63,310 bases of DNA from Blattamonas nauphoetae (lineage: Eukaryota; Preaxostyla; Oxymonadida): contig JARBJD010000393.1 in NCBI GenBank assembly GCA_033064195.1, forward strand, positions 1 to 63,310, in the 5' to 3' direction. Shown here in pieces: positions 49,574-61,066 of this stretch (position 1 is the stretch's first letter; every line of letters begins with the position of its first letter). The position numbers and the translations under genes were made by a program. The notes under the pieces were generated by a model that worked only from the letters and a program-made list of their open reading frames with translations, did not search any database and had not been told where the DNA came from.

Positions 49574-50419
49574 ATGAAGAAATCTCCATTATCGCTTACA
49601 GCCTATGTGAATGCTAAATTGAGTGAAGCATCTAGTAGGAATGTGTCTCATGAAGTGCAATCACAAATACATCCAGACTTGAATTTCAATCGCAATAGTG
49701 TCAATGTCCTCGTTGGGAATAGAGGAAGTGGAAAAACCTTTAATGCTCTTCGGGAAGTTGCCAAACTCCAAAATGTTCGAGTTAGGAATGAACTGTTCCA
49801 TCTCTTTGTCTTCGTGACTGATAAGAACATTGATCCTACATTCGACAAGTTCAAACCAATACTGAACGTTCCTTTTGTGAAAGTCAAATATGATGATGCA
49901 CTTCCATTTCTGTTGGAACTCTCCGAATCGAAAGCTGCTTATGAAGAGATCATAGACAATCAATGGCAAGAGAGAATCACTGATGAATGCAGAGAGGATC
50001 TCTTTGATTCACTTTACATTGATGACTTCACAGTTAAGAATCTCCAAACGATTATCCTTCTTGATGACTGTCGTAGAATCCTTGGGGAACGTAGAACATC
50101 CAAAAATAGAATGACAATGATGGACTTGTTACTGGAGAATCGACAACCGAAATTCACATTCTTTCTGACGATGCATGAGCTCTTCAGTTTGTCAGCAGAT
50201 ATGAAGTCAAACATTGATTCAATGTGGATCTTTGGAGGATTCAACAAAGAACGAATCAGTCGAGTCTATCCTCAGTTGAACTCACCAATTGACATTCGAC
50301 AATTCTGGAATGTTTATCAACGAAAACAGAAATGTGAAGCAATCATTCTTCGATACAATACTGATGGAGTAGCACTGAATGAGATCAACAAAGATGGACT
50401 AATCAGAAGGGTCCGTTAG
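49574..50419 (+). CDS. Polinton packaging ATPase, copy C
   Basis: 281 residues. The core from SLTAYVNAKLSEASSRNVSH onward, with VGNRGSGKT and TIILLDDCRRIL, is close to A and B. The variable basic N-terminal tail of A and B (about 22 residues) is absent, so it is probably dispensable. Looks whole. Confidence 0.88.
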   Translation: MKKSPLSLTAYVNAKLSEASSRNVSHEVQSQIHPDLNFNRNSVNVLVGNRGSGKTFNALREVAKLQNVRVRNELFHLFVFVTDKNIDPTFDKFKPILNVPFVKVKYDDALPFLLELSESKAAYEEIIDNQWQERITDECREDLFDSLYIDDFTVKNLQTIILLDDCRRILGERRTSKNRMTMMDLLLENRQPKFTFFLTMHELFSLSADMKSNIDSMWIFGGFNKERISRVYPQLNSPIDIRQFWNVYQRKQKCEAIILRYNTDGVALNEINKDGLIRRVR

Positions 50420-50758
50420 TTCTTGGATAAGGTTGCCAATCGTCTCGTCAAAACTTCGAAGCCTCATGCCGAGAGTATCTGTCAGTGTTCGAATTGATTC
50501 TTCAATGTCGGACAATCTCTGATCAATCGATAGTGAATTAGGTGAAGTGGAAGCATCAACATATCGTTTCCTCAGTGCTATCTCACCTCTTATTTTTGTA
50601 ATTCTGTATCCATCAATTTGAATCATCCTATTCAGTTTCTGAGTTGTGTACTCATTCAGTTCTTTTTTATTCTTCTCCAAGTATCTCTGAAAGTCGTGGA
50701 TGTTTGTGAACTCCTTTTGTTCTGGATCAAACGGTTCTAATATTTTCAGTGATGTCAT
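50399..50758 (-). CDS. 119-residue coiled-coil protein, copy C
   Basis: Keeps GYRITKIRGEIALRK and the C-terminal coiled coil, with the same ~20-base convergent overlap with the ATPase gene. Confidence 0.72.
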   Translation of the reverse strand: MTSLKILEPFDPEQKEFTNIHDFQRYLEKNKKELNEYTTQKLNRMIQIDGYRITKIRGEIALRKRYVDASTSPNSLSIDQRLSDIEESIRTLTDTLGMRLRSFDETIGNLIQELTDPSD

Positions 50759-52239
50759 TTCAATGAAATAAAAATATTTGAAACATTATTGAAGTTACGC
50801 CAAATTGAAGCGAACGAAGTTCTGAGGTCAGAGAAGACCGAATTCCGCAATGAATTCTGGAGTTAAATCATCAATAGAGTCTGCATGGAACTTTGGTGTG
50901 TTGGATTGGAACGTACACCACTTTTGACAAACATGTGAGTCCATTCAGTAGAGTAGCTACGACATTACCGTGTTTGTATTCGATGAATTTCCCCACGAAT
51001 TGAAACTGTCTACGCTTCTTCTGAAACTTGGCAACAGTCTTGTCCAGATCAAGGTGGATCAACAGAATGTTTCCTGGTTTGTATTTCCATAACATCTGTG
51101 TTGTCTGTTGTCTTTGGATGTTCTTCAATTGTTCTTCACAACTGGAGATATACAGTGCTTCGATTTCTCTATTGTTTTGAGCTTGCTCTGGTGTGAATTT
51201 GTTCCAGTACGCTCGATGAGGAGTCATGTTGTAGTATTCCACCATCTGATTCATCAATGAATGATTTAGCCATCTGTGTTGCATTGTCTTGGAATCCATC
51301 TCTGACTGTTCTTGATCACTCGATCGACAATTCTGTTGTGATTTGTGAATGGTGAGCTTGTGAAATATGTACTGACGTTCTGATCCTTGAAAACTCTGAT
51401 GCTTCTCCACTTGTCCATGCAGCTTCTCCATCACCACGAATGTTACTGACGCTGACTCCACGATGATTTATCAGATCGTTGATTGCAGTCTTGACTTTGC
51501 TCCATGATTTATCCAGTACAGGAATAACAACCAGGTATTTTGTGTTGATGTTAATGGCAAAGAGATAGATCTGCAACACTGTTTTCGACGTTGGTGATTG
51601 GATAAATACAAGATCAATTTCCCAGGATCCAAACTTGGGAGAAAAGTATGGTCGATCACAATTCTGTGGAACCTTTCTGTCTGATGTCTTCTGTGGATCA
51701 CCTGTAATTGCTTTGGACATGAACTGCATTTTGATCGAAATGGATACACTATTTTTTCCGTTGTTTTGGAATCATTGGAGGATCAATTCTCATTCTCATC
51801 ACTTCCTTTTCTCTCTGAATTTTCCTCGGATGTGCAGCACTCCATCTGTGATCAAATTCCTCATACCAATCCTGAAATGATCTTCCTCCGAATGGGATTT
51901 GTTTTGTGTGAGTCAGAATGAAGTCAAGATCTTCGTTCGCAATCTTTCTGTGTATTGAGGCTCGAACGAATGTGTCTCTGTTCATTTTATTTGCATCCAG
52001 AATGTGTGATGTAATAAAGTGTTCCATCTGCTTTTGATTTTCATTATTGAGTTCTCAGCTTTGATCTGTTCATCTTCTGAATCGTTTCTCTGTTGATGAT
52101 CAAACAATCCTTTCATTTGTGCCAACTTATTGAGCACTTGCTGTGTCGTCGGTTCATTCTGTCTGATCTCCTCACTGGGTGGTTGAACACGGTTGGTGTG
52201 AAGGAATTTCTCTCATTGTCCTCCATCTGTGAAATTGGT

Positions 52240-52245
52240 ATAATG

Positions 52246-52284
<39 letters not shown>

Positions 52285-52305
52285 GAATCATAATCATCAT
52301 CATCT
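52240..52305. repeat. CAT/ATC trinucleotide repeat
   Basis: About 14 tandem CAT triplets with two interruptions. On the minus strand they encode a long Asp run in the integrase linker, where A and B have only EDDD. Confidence 0.9.
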
Positions 52306-52437
52306 TCTTCGAACTTCCTCTCCTTCATTGGATATTCATATTCAAACCCCATTGATTTCAAGTTTCTCTTCAGTCCAGGCACTATTGGAGATTCAGGTGA
52401 TTCTTTAACATATTGGTCTCTGCACTGGTGTTGGTTG

Positions 52438-52472
52438 GTCTTGCCTCTGCAGGGCCTTCGAACTCTTGGTGA
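52438..52472. repeat. ~35-bp recurring insertion module (copy 5, diverged)
   Basis: GTCTTGCCTCTGCAGGGCCT followed by TCGAACTCTTGGTGA, similar in layout to the modules at 45,303 and 1,642. It lies in the integrase linker of copy C where A and B have no such sequence. Confidence 0.4.
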
Positions 52473-52811
52473 AAAATTCACTTCCTGATTGTACTTTCGA
52501 TGATATTCTCGATACTTTTGTATGCCGTTTCACATCTCCCATCACTAAAACGTTTTCCCAAGAATTCAATCAGAAACTGTGAGACTACTTTTGTTCCATC
52601 TGAAATAGTTAAATTAGGAGGTAATCCACCATTGAACCAATCCTCGAAGTATGTTTCCGTCGTTTGCTACATATTCTCCATGTGAATCATAGACATCATA
52701 TACTGGTAATGTGTTGGTTCTATTGAACTTGACATTGAATATTTTCTCTTGAGAGTGTTGTGTGCAATTCAGTAACCTATCCACTAAAGTATTAATCTGT
52801 CGTGTATTCAT

Positions 52812-54604
52812 TTATACAAAAATAAAGTTTGTGTTTATTCAATTTGAAATCAGTTGCTTTCAGTCCATGAATGAATGGAGGACACGATTCATTTTCAAGT
52901 ACGATTGCCTTCAGATGAATTCCACTAAGACTGAGTTTCTGTTGTTGTATTTTCGCAATCTCAAATCCATTTGTATTCTCTTCGCTCATGATTCTTCTCG
53001 TCTGGAACGCATCATTCTGATGCTTGAACCGTTTTACGGTGAAGTTCAGTGTTGTAGTCACAGTTTTCTCTCCATTGAGACACTTCACATAATCTTCGCC
53101 TGTGATGTTTGGTTTTCTTTCAGAGACACTCCTTTGATCTTGCATTTCTCATCGAGAGAGTAACACTTGGGTGCAAGACAGATCATCTGTTCACCTTCCT
53201 TTTCAATTGCTAATCCCAACAGCTTCTTCTCATCATCGACACCCTTTTCAGGATTGGGAAACCATTCGTATTTGTGGGCATCATAGAATTCTTTATCAGC
53301 AATCACGTGTTCAAATTGTTGATGAATACCAGCATTCGGATCTCCACTAATTGCCCAATAAGCAGAGTCAGTATCTCCCTCACAGAAGTGAATCTTGTTC
53401 ATGTCTGGGCATTGTACATGAAGTTGTAGATGAAATTCAGATACCAGAACTTCGCATTGTCGAGTGTGAAAACCGCTTCTTGCAGACAAGTTTTGCATGA
53501 TGCTTTCTCTCGATCTTCGATCACAATGTAGTTGTCCTCATTGATTTCTCTTGTCGCTACAAATCCTTTCATCATCTGTTTCAAATATGTTCTCTTCTCA
53601 TTGCAGATTGTGATCGAGTTGTATTTCTCAGTGTTCATTCCATCGTATCCGTAACTTCCATTCGAGGTTCGTCTTTACAGAATTGTTCTTTTCCCTTGTT
53701 TCCAACCTTCATTGCTTCTATTCGATCATTCATGAATGAGGTCACAAATGGTTCAAATCCTGCATGTCTCGAAAAGACCATCACACTCTTTACGTCATCA
53801 ATAATGAAGTGGCAATAGTCGATGAGGAACCACAGATAGTATGTCGAAAGAACATATACTGATCGTGTGTACTCAAGAGTTGGGTCAGCTTTCTTTGTTT
53901 GTCATCAGTCTTCAATCCATGTTTCTTCATCAACGAATAGGTCTTCTCTCCAATGGTCTCTTCTGTTGGATTCACCATGATGTTTCTGAAGATTGGTGGG
54001 AAGTTAATGAAATCATGTATGTACTTCTCGTCGATATGTCCTTTTAATTCTGCAACAAATAGTGTCTTCTGATTCTTGTCTTCGATGATCTTACGACATT
54101 CTTTATCTCCTGTTGCGGTGAATAAGCATCGTCCTGGCATGAACATTCTGTGTTTGGTGTATGGATTGTTCTTGTTCTTGATTGATGAGAAAGCACTTGG
54201 ATAAAGCGAATTAAAGTCAACACCACAAACGTGTGTCATGATGTGTTCGGTATCTTTGGAAATGACTTTGTTGTCTTCATACGTGAAGTGATTGATTGGA
54301 GTCACGTCTTTGATATTCTGTCGATGTTGAACATTCGATAATCCGCCTGTCACTGCTGCTCTCAGTTTGTGATATGTTTGCTCATGTGTCAGAGTCATTG
54401 GTAATGATTTCCAGATGCAGTACTTCTTGAGTTGTATTCTCAATCTTGTGAGATGTTCATCTTTGTCTGACTTTGTACGTGTTGCAGTAATCACAGCAGA
54501 TCTTGACGTTCTCTTTTGAATGTCCTTTCGAATTGTCGATTCTATCCAGTGTTGGTCGAACTGCTTGCGAGAAGTGACTTTTGCAGATGTAGCACACTCT
54601 CTTG
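52812..54604 (-). pseudogene. polB: Polinton DNA polymerase B, copy C, C-terminal part
   Basis: Holds the HNH-like end (CDYC-type, ~54,480-54,600), DFNSLYPS (~54,200), the motif B region (~53,650) and GDTDSAYW (~53,370). Broken, with several breaks. The N-terminal half is not present in the window; the sequence stops at the long-TIR element. Confidence 0.82.
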
Positions 54605-55100
54605 GGCCATCTCAATTTAAAGTTGGTTTTCTCGAGTACCGTTGGTATTCTAAGCTGCAGTTGGTTTTCTGAACGACCGTTGGTATTCTAAGCTGCAGTT
54701 GGTTTTCTGAACGACCGTTGGTTTTCTGAATGACCGTTGGAAATCTGCAAAAAGTTGGTTTTAAACCATATCAGTGTGGATGTTTGATCAAAAAAATGGA
54801 CAAATAGACGAGTTGGTAGATTCAGAGACTTCCGCTGTTGGGACCCAGGTTCCGAATCCCGGGATCGTCAACTTTTTCTTCAATGGATTTTTCTGACATG
54901 ATCATACACATTTTGTGAAATTATAGCAGTATTCATGATCGGATGAGTAATGTTCGACAATTGGATTGAATTTGCCTTTTTGAATCGGATCATCCCACTC
55001 TCTCTTAAACTCACCTCTTCTCTCCAATCAACTTATTGAGACTCTTCGATAGTTCAGGATGCACCATACAACAGCAATCAACACCTGGATGCGAAGCGCT
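54605..55100. repeat. Left terminal inverted repeat of the 6.46 kb element
   Basis: Begins with tandem GTTGGTTTTCT-type subrepeats (54,620-54,760), then a tRNA-like module, and ends at GCGAAGCGCT, after which the arms diverge. Confidence 0.85.
54803..54871 (+). other. tRNA-like module in left arm
   Basis: TAGACGAGTTGGTAGATTCA resembles a tRNA A box, CCCAGGTTCCGAATCCC a damaged T arm. A TTTTT run (polymerase III terminator type) follows directly. Confidence 0.45.
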
Positions 55101-58100
55101 TGTTAATTTCCGTGAATTAGAAGTACTAACTGTCCTCGATTCCATCATCATTTCCAGTTCAGCTCCCAACAGAGCTTGAATCGATCTTGATCGCGATCTT
55201 GCGTACTTATATCGTTGTTACTTCAATCGTAATACTACAACTGTTGGTGGAGGAGCAATGCATCTTCATTCACCATCAGTCATCCACATCGAAGATGGTG
55301 GCTTCAGAAGCAATTCAGCTCCAAAACCTACCAACAAAAGATAAACGTGCTCAATGAAGTGGAATTGACATATTTTAACAGCTTATATCACGAATTCAAC
55401 AAACTCAGAAGTAAACATGGTCGACTGCAATTCCACGCCCATCTCTCCAAAAGTGGACATTCCAACAATCCATCGGCAAATGGTGTTTCTGCAAATGAAT
55501 CGTCACTTCTTCCTAATTTTGATACTGGATCTGTCCAAACACTCACATCTTCTCTGTTCTTCGCCGAAAGTACCGCTCCCTAATAAAGCTTCTTAGGAAT
55601 GCTCGAACATCCGAAGAGTTTCCACTCCTTTGTTGAAACTGAGCATCTCGGTGGAGCTGGTGGTGAAGAGAAGAATGATACCCCAAACACGCCAAACTCC
55701 GCCACTCCTGCCTGTTGAAGGAAAAGCTCATTGTTCAATCTACATTGAGTGCGACAATCTTGGTTTTGATGACACTCATTGCGTCCTGTTCGTCAGCTGG
55801 GAAGGCAGGTACGTTGACATTCTCGGCCAGTCCGACGCGCGTTCAATGAGCTCTGCACCTCTCATCCCTCTCCAAACGACTGAAAACTGCCACTAATGTT
55901 CACATTTTCATTTTCCTTCGAAGCTCTCCCGCCTTCAGTAGCTGCGGCAGTCAATCTCAGAACACGCCAAAATTTAACACTTATTGCGAAAGATTTGCAT
56001 ACTACAGACAATCCGGACACATTTGAAACGAAAGAAAGTTATCTGCAGAAGATGGCATACATATTTCTCTTCTCTACGCGGATATTGATGCTCAACAAGT
56101 TCTGCACTGATTTTGTTGATGTCAGCACAAAATTTTAATATATCGAAGCCTCTCCCAAACTTTCCGACCTCCCACGTTCCACAACCCATCTACTTCTTCT
56201 TTTGGGATTGTTCCGCCAGGCTTTCACCCTCACATCACATCGACCACCTTGATCACCCTCCGTGGTCTCTTCATTACCCAATAGAGATCTCTCCTTTTCC
56301 TTCACCCGTCTATCGTATACTTTCCACTCTGGGCTCGAAAATTCCCTCAGAACACGCAATTCACGCTAAGTCGACACAAATGTTCATTGACTACCGCCCC
56401 ACAGTGGAAAGACTGAAGTCGCCCTCTCTTCATCCCTCTCGCTGCCCTTGCTTCAAGGACGACACCCTTTGAACGTTTTAATTCTCTCTGTTGGTGAGAC
56501 AATGGAAGCTAACGATCATAAGCTCGATCATCCCGAACCGACCCTTCCGCCATCACTCTAACTCGACGACGAGCTGAAAGAAGAACCAACACACTAATTG
56601 TCGTGCTTCTCACAGCTTCGTTCATATCATTCGTCGTCTTCACTCGTCTCTCCTCCGGTCAACAACCAACTCATGTTCTCCATTCCTCGTACCATCCCGA
56701 CATCTCACTCGACCAGATCACAACCTGTGTCTCCAGCCTCGCCTGAACAATCAATCTTCTTGATCAGCTTTCCACGAAGATTTCAGAATTGGGTCTCGTC
56801 CACTTCCTCCACCTCGTCCCCCATTTCTCTATTTCCTCTTCCATCTGCAACCAACCTCCTCTTCTCCATCCTTCCACTCAACGACGAGATGCTGATGAGC
56901 GGAAGGCCGAAGTGGAATGAAGGAGATGGGAGAGAGAAGAAGAACAGGCTTGTAAGGAATGAAAGAGTCGACAGAGCTCAGATTGGACAATTGTAGTCCG
57001 TAACACTCCAGAGACCACGTCCATGAACTCGAAAATGGTGTGAGAAGAAGATGAAGAGAGTGGTGAGGATGGGAGTAGAGAGGGGAGAGTGGTGGAAGGG
57101 ATGGTCAGGGTATTGGGAGTGTTGGAGAAGGGAAGTGATGAGAGGAAGGAGGGATGAAGATGAGAACGACTCGCTGGATGAGTATCAAACAAGTGAAGAG
57201 AACGAATGGCTGAAACAAGAATCTAAACGGTTGAACGAGCAAAACAACAACTCGAAGCCTTAAAATGCACTGGAAGAAGAGCGAAGAAGAGGAGCAAAGA
57301 ACGAATGGGACATTCCTGGTGAAGAAGAAGCGGAAACAGGAGGATTGGCGAAGAGGGAGGAAGAAGAGAGGACGAGCTCACAATGTCCACACTCACTATT
57401 GTCTCTTCTGTGGAAGGTTGGACAATGCCAGACGATGCAGGCGACACTGTCAGCTTGAAATGTTGTGCATCAAGTTTCGCGAGCCTGTCGAGTGTTGGGA
57501 GTGTGTTGGAGAAAGATCAGCAGATTGTGGCTGCGTGTGAAGGGAGAGGAGAATCTTTCTTCCGCCAGGTCAGATGGGGAAGAAGAAGAGAAGTGGGCGA
57601 AAGGGAGGGTATGAGACAGAGGGGAACATTCTTGTTGTCACGTGACAGTTTCACTGTTGCGTCGGAAGACGACAATCAATTTGGGGAGTTTGCTCAACCA
57701 AGCGCGTCGTGTCCAACTCACACACACCCACAATCCCTTCTGGATTCACCACAATCACACTCACCAAACAGATGAACAGAACAGAAGATTTGGCAGCGCT
57801 GTTCCTGGAACCCAGCGGACTCACAGCCTCATAACTGACCTCTTTGCTGCCACGAACATCAATGTGTATGGATGATCTGGCATCCTCCAAACTGATCGTC
57901 GTTCTTCCATCGACCCTGTCATCCGCGTCTGTCGGAACTCTGCCCTCCCGTCCAGCCTCGTCAACATCATCCCATCATCAGAGAATGCTCGTTCTCCACG
58001 TGATCCTCCACACATGACGGCAGAGGGATCTCGATTTCGTGTCCATCCAAATTCCCACCTTCAAGTCTTGTCACCGACTCAAAATTCGATTCAATCTGTC

Positions 58101-58440
58101 AGTGTTCAAGCGGACAATCTGGATAATGGATTTTCATCTCCGCCTTCGACTACTCATCACTCCTCATCTCACACTCGATGTCAAGGAAGTCTGTCAAAAT
58201 GTCAGCTTCAGGCCTATTTTTGATGTGACAGTCACCGCCTGCACATACACATCCTGCTCAACAACCTCCGATACAACTTTTGGCGTCCTCTCCATATCGC
58301 ACTCTGTCAGACACAGTTCATCCTCACTGGAACAGCAGCCATCACAACATGCACGTCACAGTCAATGTGATTAGCCGACGTACTCCACTTTGCGAGAACT
58401 CGGACCGATGATGGTTCCTCCATCTCCACCCACGCCCTGT
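55101..58440. other. Interior of the 6.46 kb element, no recognised gene
   Basis: Many short frames on both strands, Ser/Pro/Thr-rich on +, none intact or recognised. C/T-rich and CpG-containing like the hAT cargo, so probably decayed host coding sequence. Purine-rich from ~56,890 to 57,640. Confidence 0.35.
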
Positions 58441-58559
58441 GTCTAAGCTGATGCCTCAATTGTTTTGGGGAATGAGGATACCACTTCTTCGATTGCTGTT
58501 CGTTTTCTTCTCGCCGTCATTCTCCTCGTTCGCAAGTTTCCCTGGAACACTCAAACGAA

Positions 58560-60050
58560 CTCACTCATGTGGTGATCTGTGGAACTGGAACGACATCTGG
58601 TTCGAATGTTTGGAGTGTGAATAACGTGTCGATACTGTCTCTGCCGATGTCTGAGTTAGATCCTTCGACATTCTTGGCATCGCCAGCGAAACATGTGAGC
58701 CGTGTGTGCAGCTTTCTTGACAAAGCACTTGATGGTGACGGGGTGATCCTGGTTCATTCACCTCAAGGGCACAACCGCGCGATGCTGATTGTATCGATTT
58801 TTCTGATTCACCACTACAGTTGGTGAGTGGAGCATGCGATGGAAGTGACGTCGCTGAGCCGGCGGACTCGGATGAAGCGATCGTTCGTTTCGGGGTTGAG
58901 GAAGCAAGCTGGAGTGATTAGTCGTCTTGTGCGAACGCCTCGTCTTTGCAGGAATCGTTCACTCTTCACAAAACGTCGTTCAACCAGGCAGTGCGACTGA
59001 CTCAGTCTGCGCCGAGTGTGCGTACTGCTCCGAAAGTGAAGCTCCCCAGCTCACTGGCGCCGTGTGTTGTGAAACCGAAATCGAGCTTGTTGACGAAACG
59101 ACCGCAGACGAGTGAACCGACAAGCGGGACGGAGCCTGCGGGATCGATTCTGCAGTCGGGCGATGCGAGGAGACACCGAATGCCGCTGAAGTTGGCGAAA
59201 ACGAGGCCCGCTTCTTTCGCGTGTCGCCCACCCGCTGACCAGCGCTTGCTGAAGCTACACTCCACTCGGATTGGACGTGCCGCAGATTAATGTTCAGAAT
59301 GTGCCGGCACAATTCTTGGGGCACCCGACGATTCTGGAATTGATGGAAGCTGGAAGCCGAAACTGTCAGCTCTTCGGACAATCGAACAAAACGCCCTCAG
59401 ACGGCAAAGGATCGGCCGGGCACCGCTCGAAATCGTCGGCAGAACCACTTCGCAGTCCTGCGACGAGTTTGGACCGAAATACGCCATCGCCGAACACACG
59501 CGCCAAATCAGACTCGACCACTCCCGAACGGCATGCCCGGCCGCCCACACTCACACAAGTCTCGTCCGCAGCGTCACTGGATTCGCTGGCCTCCTCCTCG
59601 CGAATTGATTCGCCGACGTGCGCAACGAGCGAAGAAAGCGAGTCGGTGATTGAACTGAACCCCACCCTCTCACTGCGCACCGACCAGCACTTCCTGCCGC
59701 TCTTCTCGCCCCACCGCACACCCTCCGTCGGCAGCGGACTACAACACAGACCGCTCTCGCCCTCGTCGCCCACACTCACAAACCCCTTTCGCCTCCGAAG
59801 GACCACGCGAACTTGAACGAACCGCCGAGTCCTGTTCTTGTGACGATGCTCCGGTTCTCGCGCGGGAATGGGATGCGCTCGCCGCAACACTCGAAGCCAG
59901 CCCCAAAGTTGGTCTCGCTCCCCACAACCCTCCACACCCTCCTCCCCAAAATACGGCAGTGTGCATTCTGCGAGTGTGAAGAAGAGAACACCGACAACAC
60001 CAGTCGCGAAGGGAAGGCTGTGGCTGCGATGAAGAAGCACCATTTCTGAT
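58560..60050 (+). pseudogene. Dual-specificity-phosphatase-like host gene remnant
   Basis: The frame around 58,569-58,826 reads like a DUSP core: NVSILSLPMSEL, then RVCSFLDKALDGDGVILVHS, PQGHNRAMLIVSIFLIHHYSW. The active-site loop HCxxGxxR appears as HSPQGHNR, with Ser for the catalytic Cys, so it would be a pseudophosphatase of STYX type. A TGA follows SW, yet the same frame continues with a DUSP-like VEHAMEVTSLSRRTRMKRSF, and later frames (58,946-59,290; 59,271-59,816; 59,813-60,049) give a long Ser/Pro/Thr-rich tail. It is therefore decayed or intron-bearing. It is visibly more GC-rich than the Polintons. Confidence 0.55.
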
Positions 60051-60615
60051 TGTTTCTCCGATCGGATTGGGTGGATCTGCCGTCGTGGCCCGTTCCCTTT
60101 CTTTTGGTTCGTGTCCCATCCTCTTTCTTCCTCCGCGTTCTGTTCTGCTTCGAAGCTCGTCATTATTTGGCTGTCCTGTTCTGCGCTGAATCTCGCTGTC
60201 GCTTTCTGTTCTGGCAGTGTCTTGCTCTGTGCGTCCTGCCCGTTCTTGCCTGTACATGAGACGTTAGAGATTCGGGGGAGGGATCTGAGGCTATTATCGT
60301 TTTACCCATTCTTTACCAGTTTCTGAGCCTATTTTCGCGAATATTTTGTTTTCTTGATTGCTTGTGACATGCACTGAATGAATTGAAGACGTGATATTGT
60401 CTTGTTTCCGAAATATTGGTTGGTGAAGTGTTCAAAACAAACTGGATTTGTGCAGCACAGGAGTTGGGGATGACTTACTATCTGGTTCCAGAAAACAATG
60501 AAATCCATATCATATGAATCGAGTGCGTTTCAACCGTCCAACCAATCTGCAGATGGCAGTAGAGAATGAGGAGAATTGGATGGCTTCAGTATTCTTGATC
60601 TCCGCTTCAAACTTC

Positions 60616-61066
60616 AGCGCTTCGCATCCAGGTGTTGATTGCTGTTGTATGGTGCATCCTGAACTATCGAAGAGTCTCAATAAGTTGATTGGAGAGAGGT
60701 GAGTTTAAGAGAGTGGGATGATCCGATTCAAAAAGGCAAATTCAATCCAATTGTCGAACATTACTCATCCGATCATGAATACTGCTATAATTTCACAAAA
60801 TGTGTATGATCATGTCAGAAAAATCCATTGAAGAAAAAGTTGACGATCCAGGATTCGAACCTGGGTCCCAACAGCGGAAGTCTCTGAATCTACCAACTCG
60901 TCTATTTGTACATTTTTTGATCAAACATCCACACTGATATGGTTTAAAAACCAACTTTTTGCAGATTTCCAACGGTCATTCAGAAAACCAACGGTCGTTC
61001 AGAAAACCAACTGCAGCTTAGAATACCAACGGTACTCGAGAAAACCAACTTTAAATTGAGATGGCC
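60616..61066. repeat. Right terminal inverted repeat of the 6.46 kb element
   Basis: Inverted copy of 54,605-55,100 ending in GAGATGGCC. Contains the better preserved tRNA-like module. Confidence 0.85.
60840..60908 (-). other. tRNA-like module in right arm
   Basis: Minus strand: TAGACGAGTTGGTAGATTCA, then a perfect T arm CCAGG-TTCGAAT-CCTGG, ATCGTCAA and a TTTTT terminator-like run. The acceptor strand ATCGTCA finds only a partial partner (GACGA) at 60,895-60,901, and the D arm is not normal, so it is probably a tRNA pseudogene or SINE head. Confidence 0.5.

Larger units (their letters stand above)
50830..52811 (-). pseudogene. Polinton integrase, copy C
   Basis: Recognisable pieces include FGSWEIDLVF, IRGDGEAAW, YYNMTPHRAYWNKFTP and the C-terminal YKPGNILLIHLDL. 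Broken, with several breaks. The linker holds an expanded Asp run (GAT/CAT repeat) and one of the ~35-bp insertion modules. Confidence 0.8.
45202..54604 (-). mobile_element. Polinton/Maverick copy C, older and partial
   Basis: Same order as A and B from polymerase to capsid gene. The capsid-side end carries the landmark shared with copy A (45,202-45,271). The other end stops within the polymerase gene against the long-TIR element at 54,605. Protein sequences differ from A and B throughout, so it is an older or separate lineage. The virion genes look mostly whole; polymerase and integrase are broken, with roughly ten breaks in all. Confidence 0.88.
54605..61066. mobile_element. 6.46 kb element with ~0.45-0.5 kb terminal inverted repeats
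   Basis: The left arm 54,605-55,100 and right arm 60,616-61,066 are inverted copies starting GGCCATCTCAATTTAAAG. The left arm has one extra ~40-bp subrepeat (TAAGCTGCAGTTGGTTTTCT). No transposase is recognised inside; the interior is host-like and includes a phosphatase-like remnant. Long inverted repeats with captured host sequence recall Mutator-like Pack elements, but no target duplication is visible (TCTCTTG on the left, GTATCGG on the right), and Polinton C does not resume on the right. Confidence 0.75.

Noticed and set aside
59366-60257. Minus-strand frames of 265 and 172 codons
   Set aside because: They are antisense to GC-richer Ser/Pro/Thr-coding sequence, with no recognisable domain.
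54605-61066. Retroviral or LTR element
   Set aside because: The end repeats are inverted, not direct, and no reverse transcriptase or gag-like frame is present.
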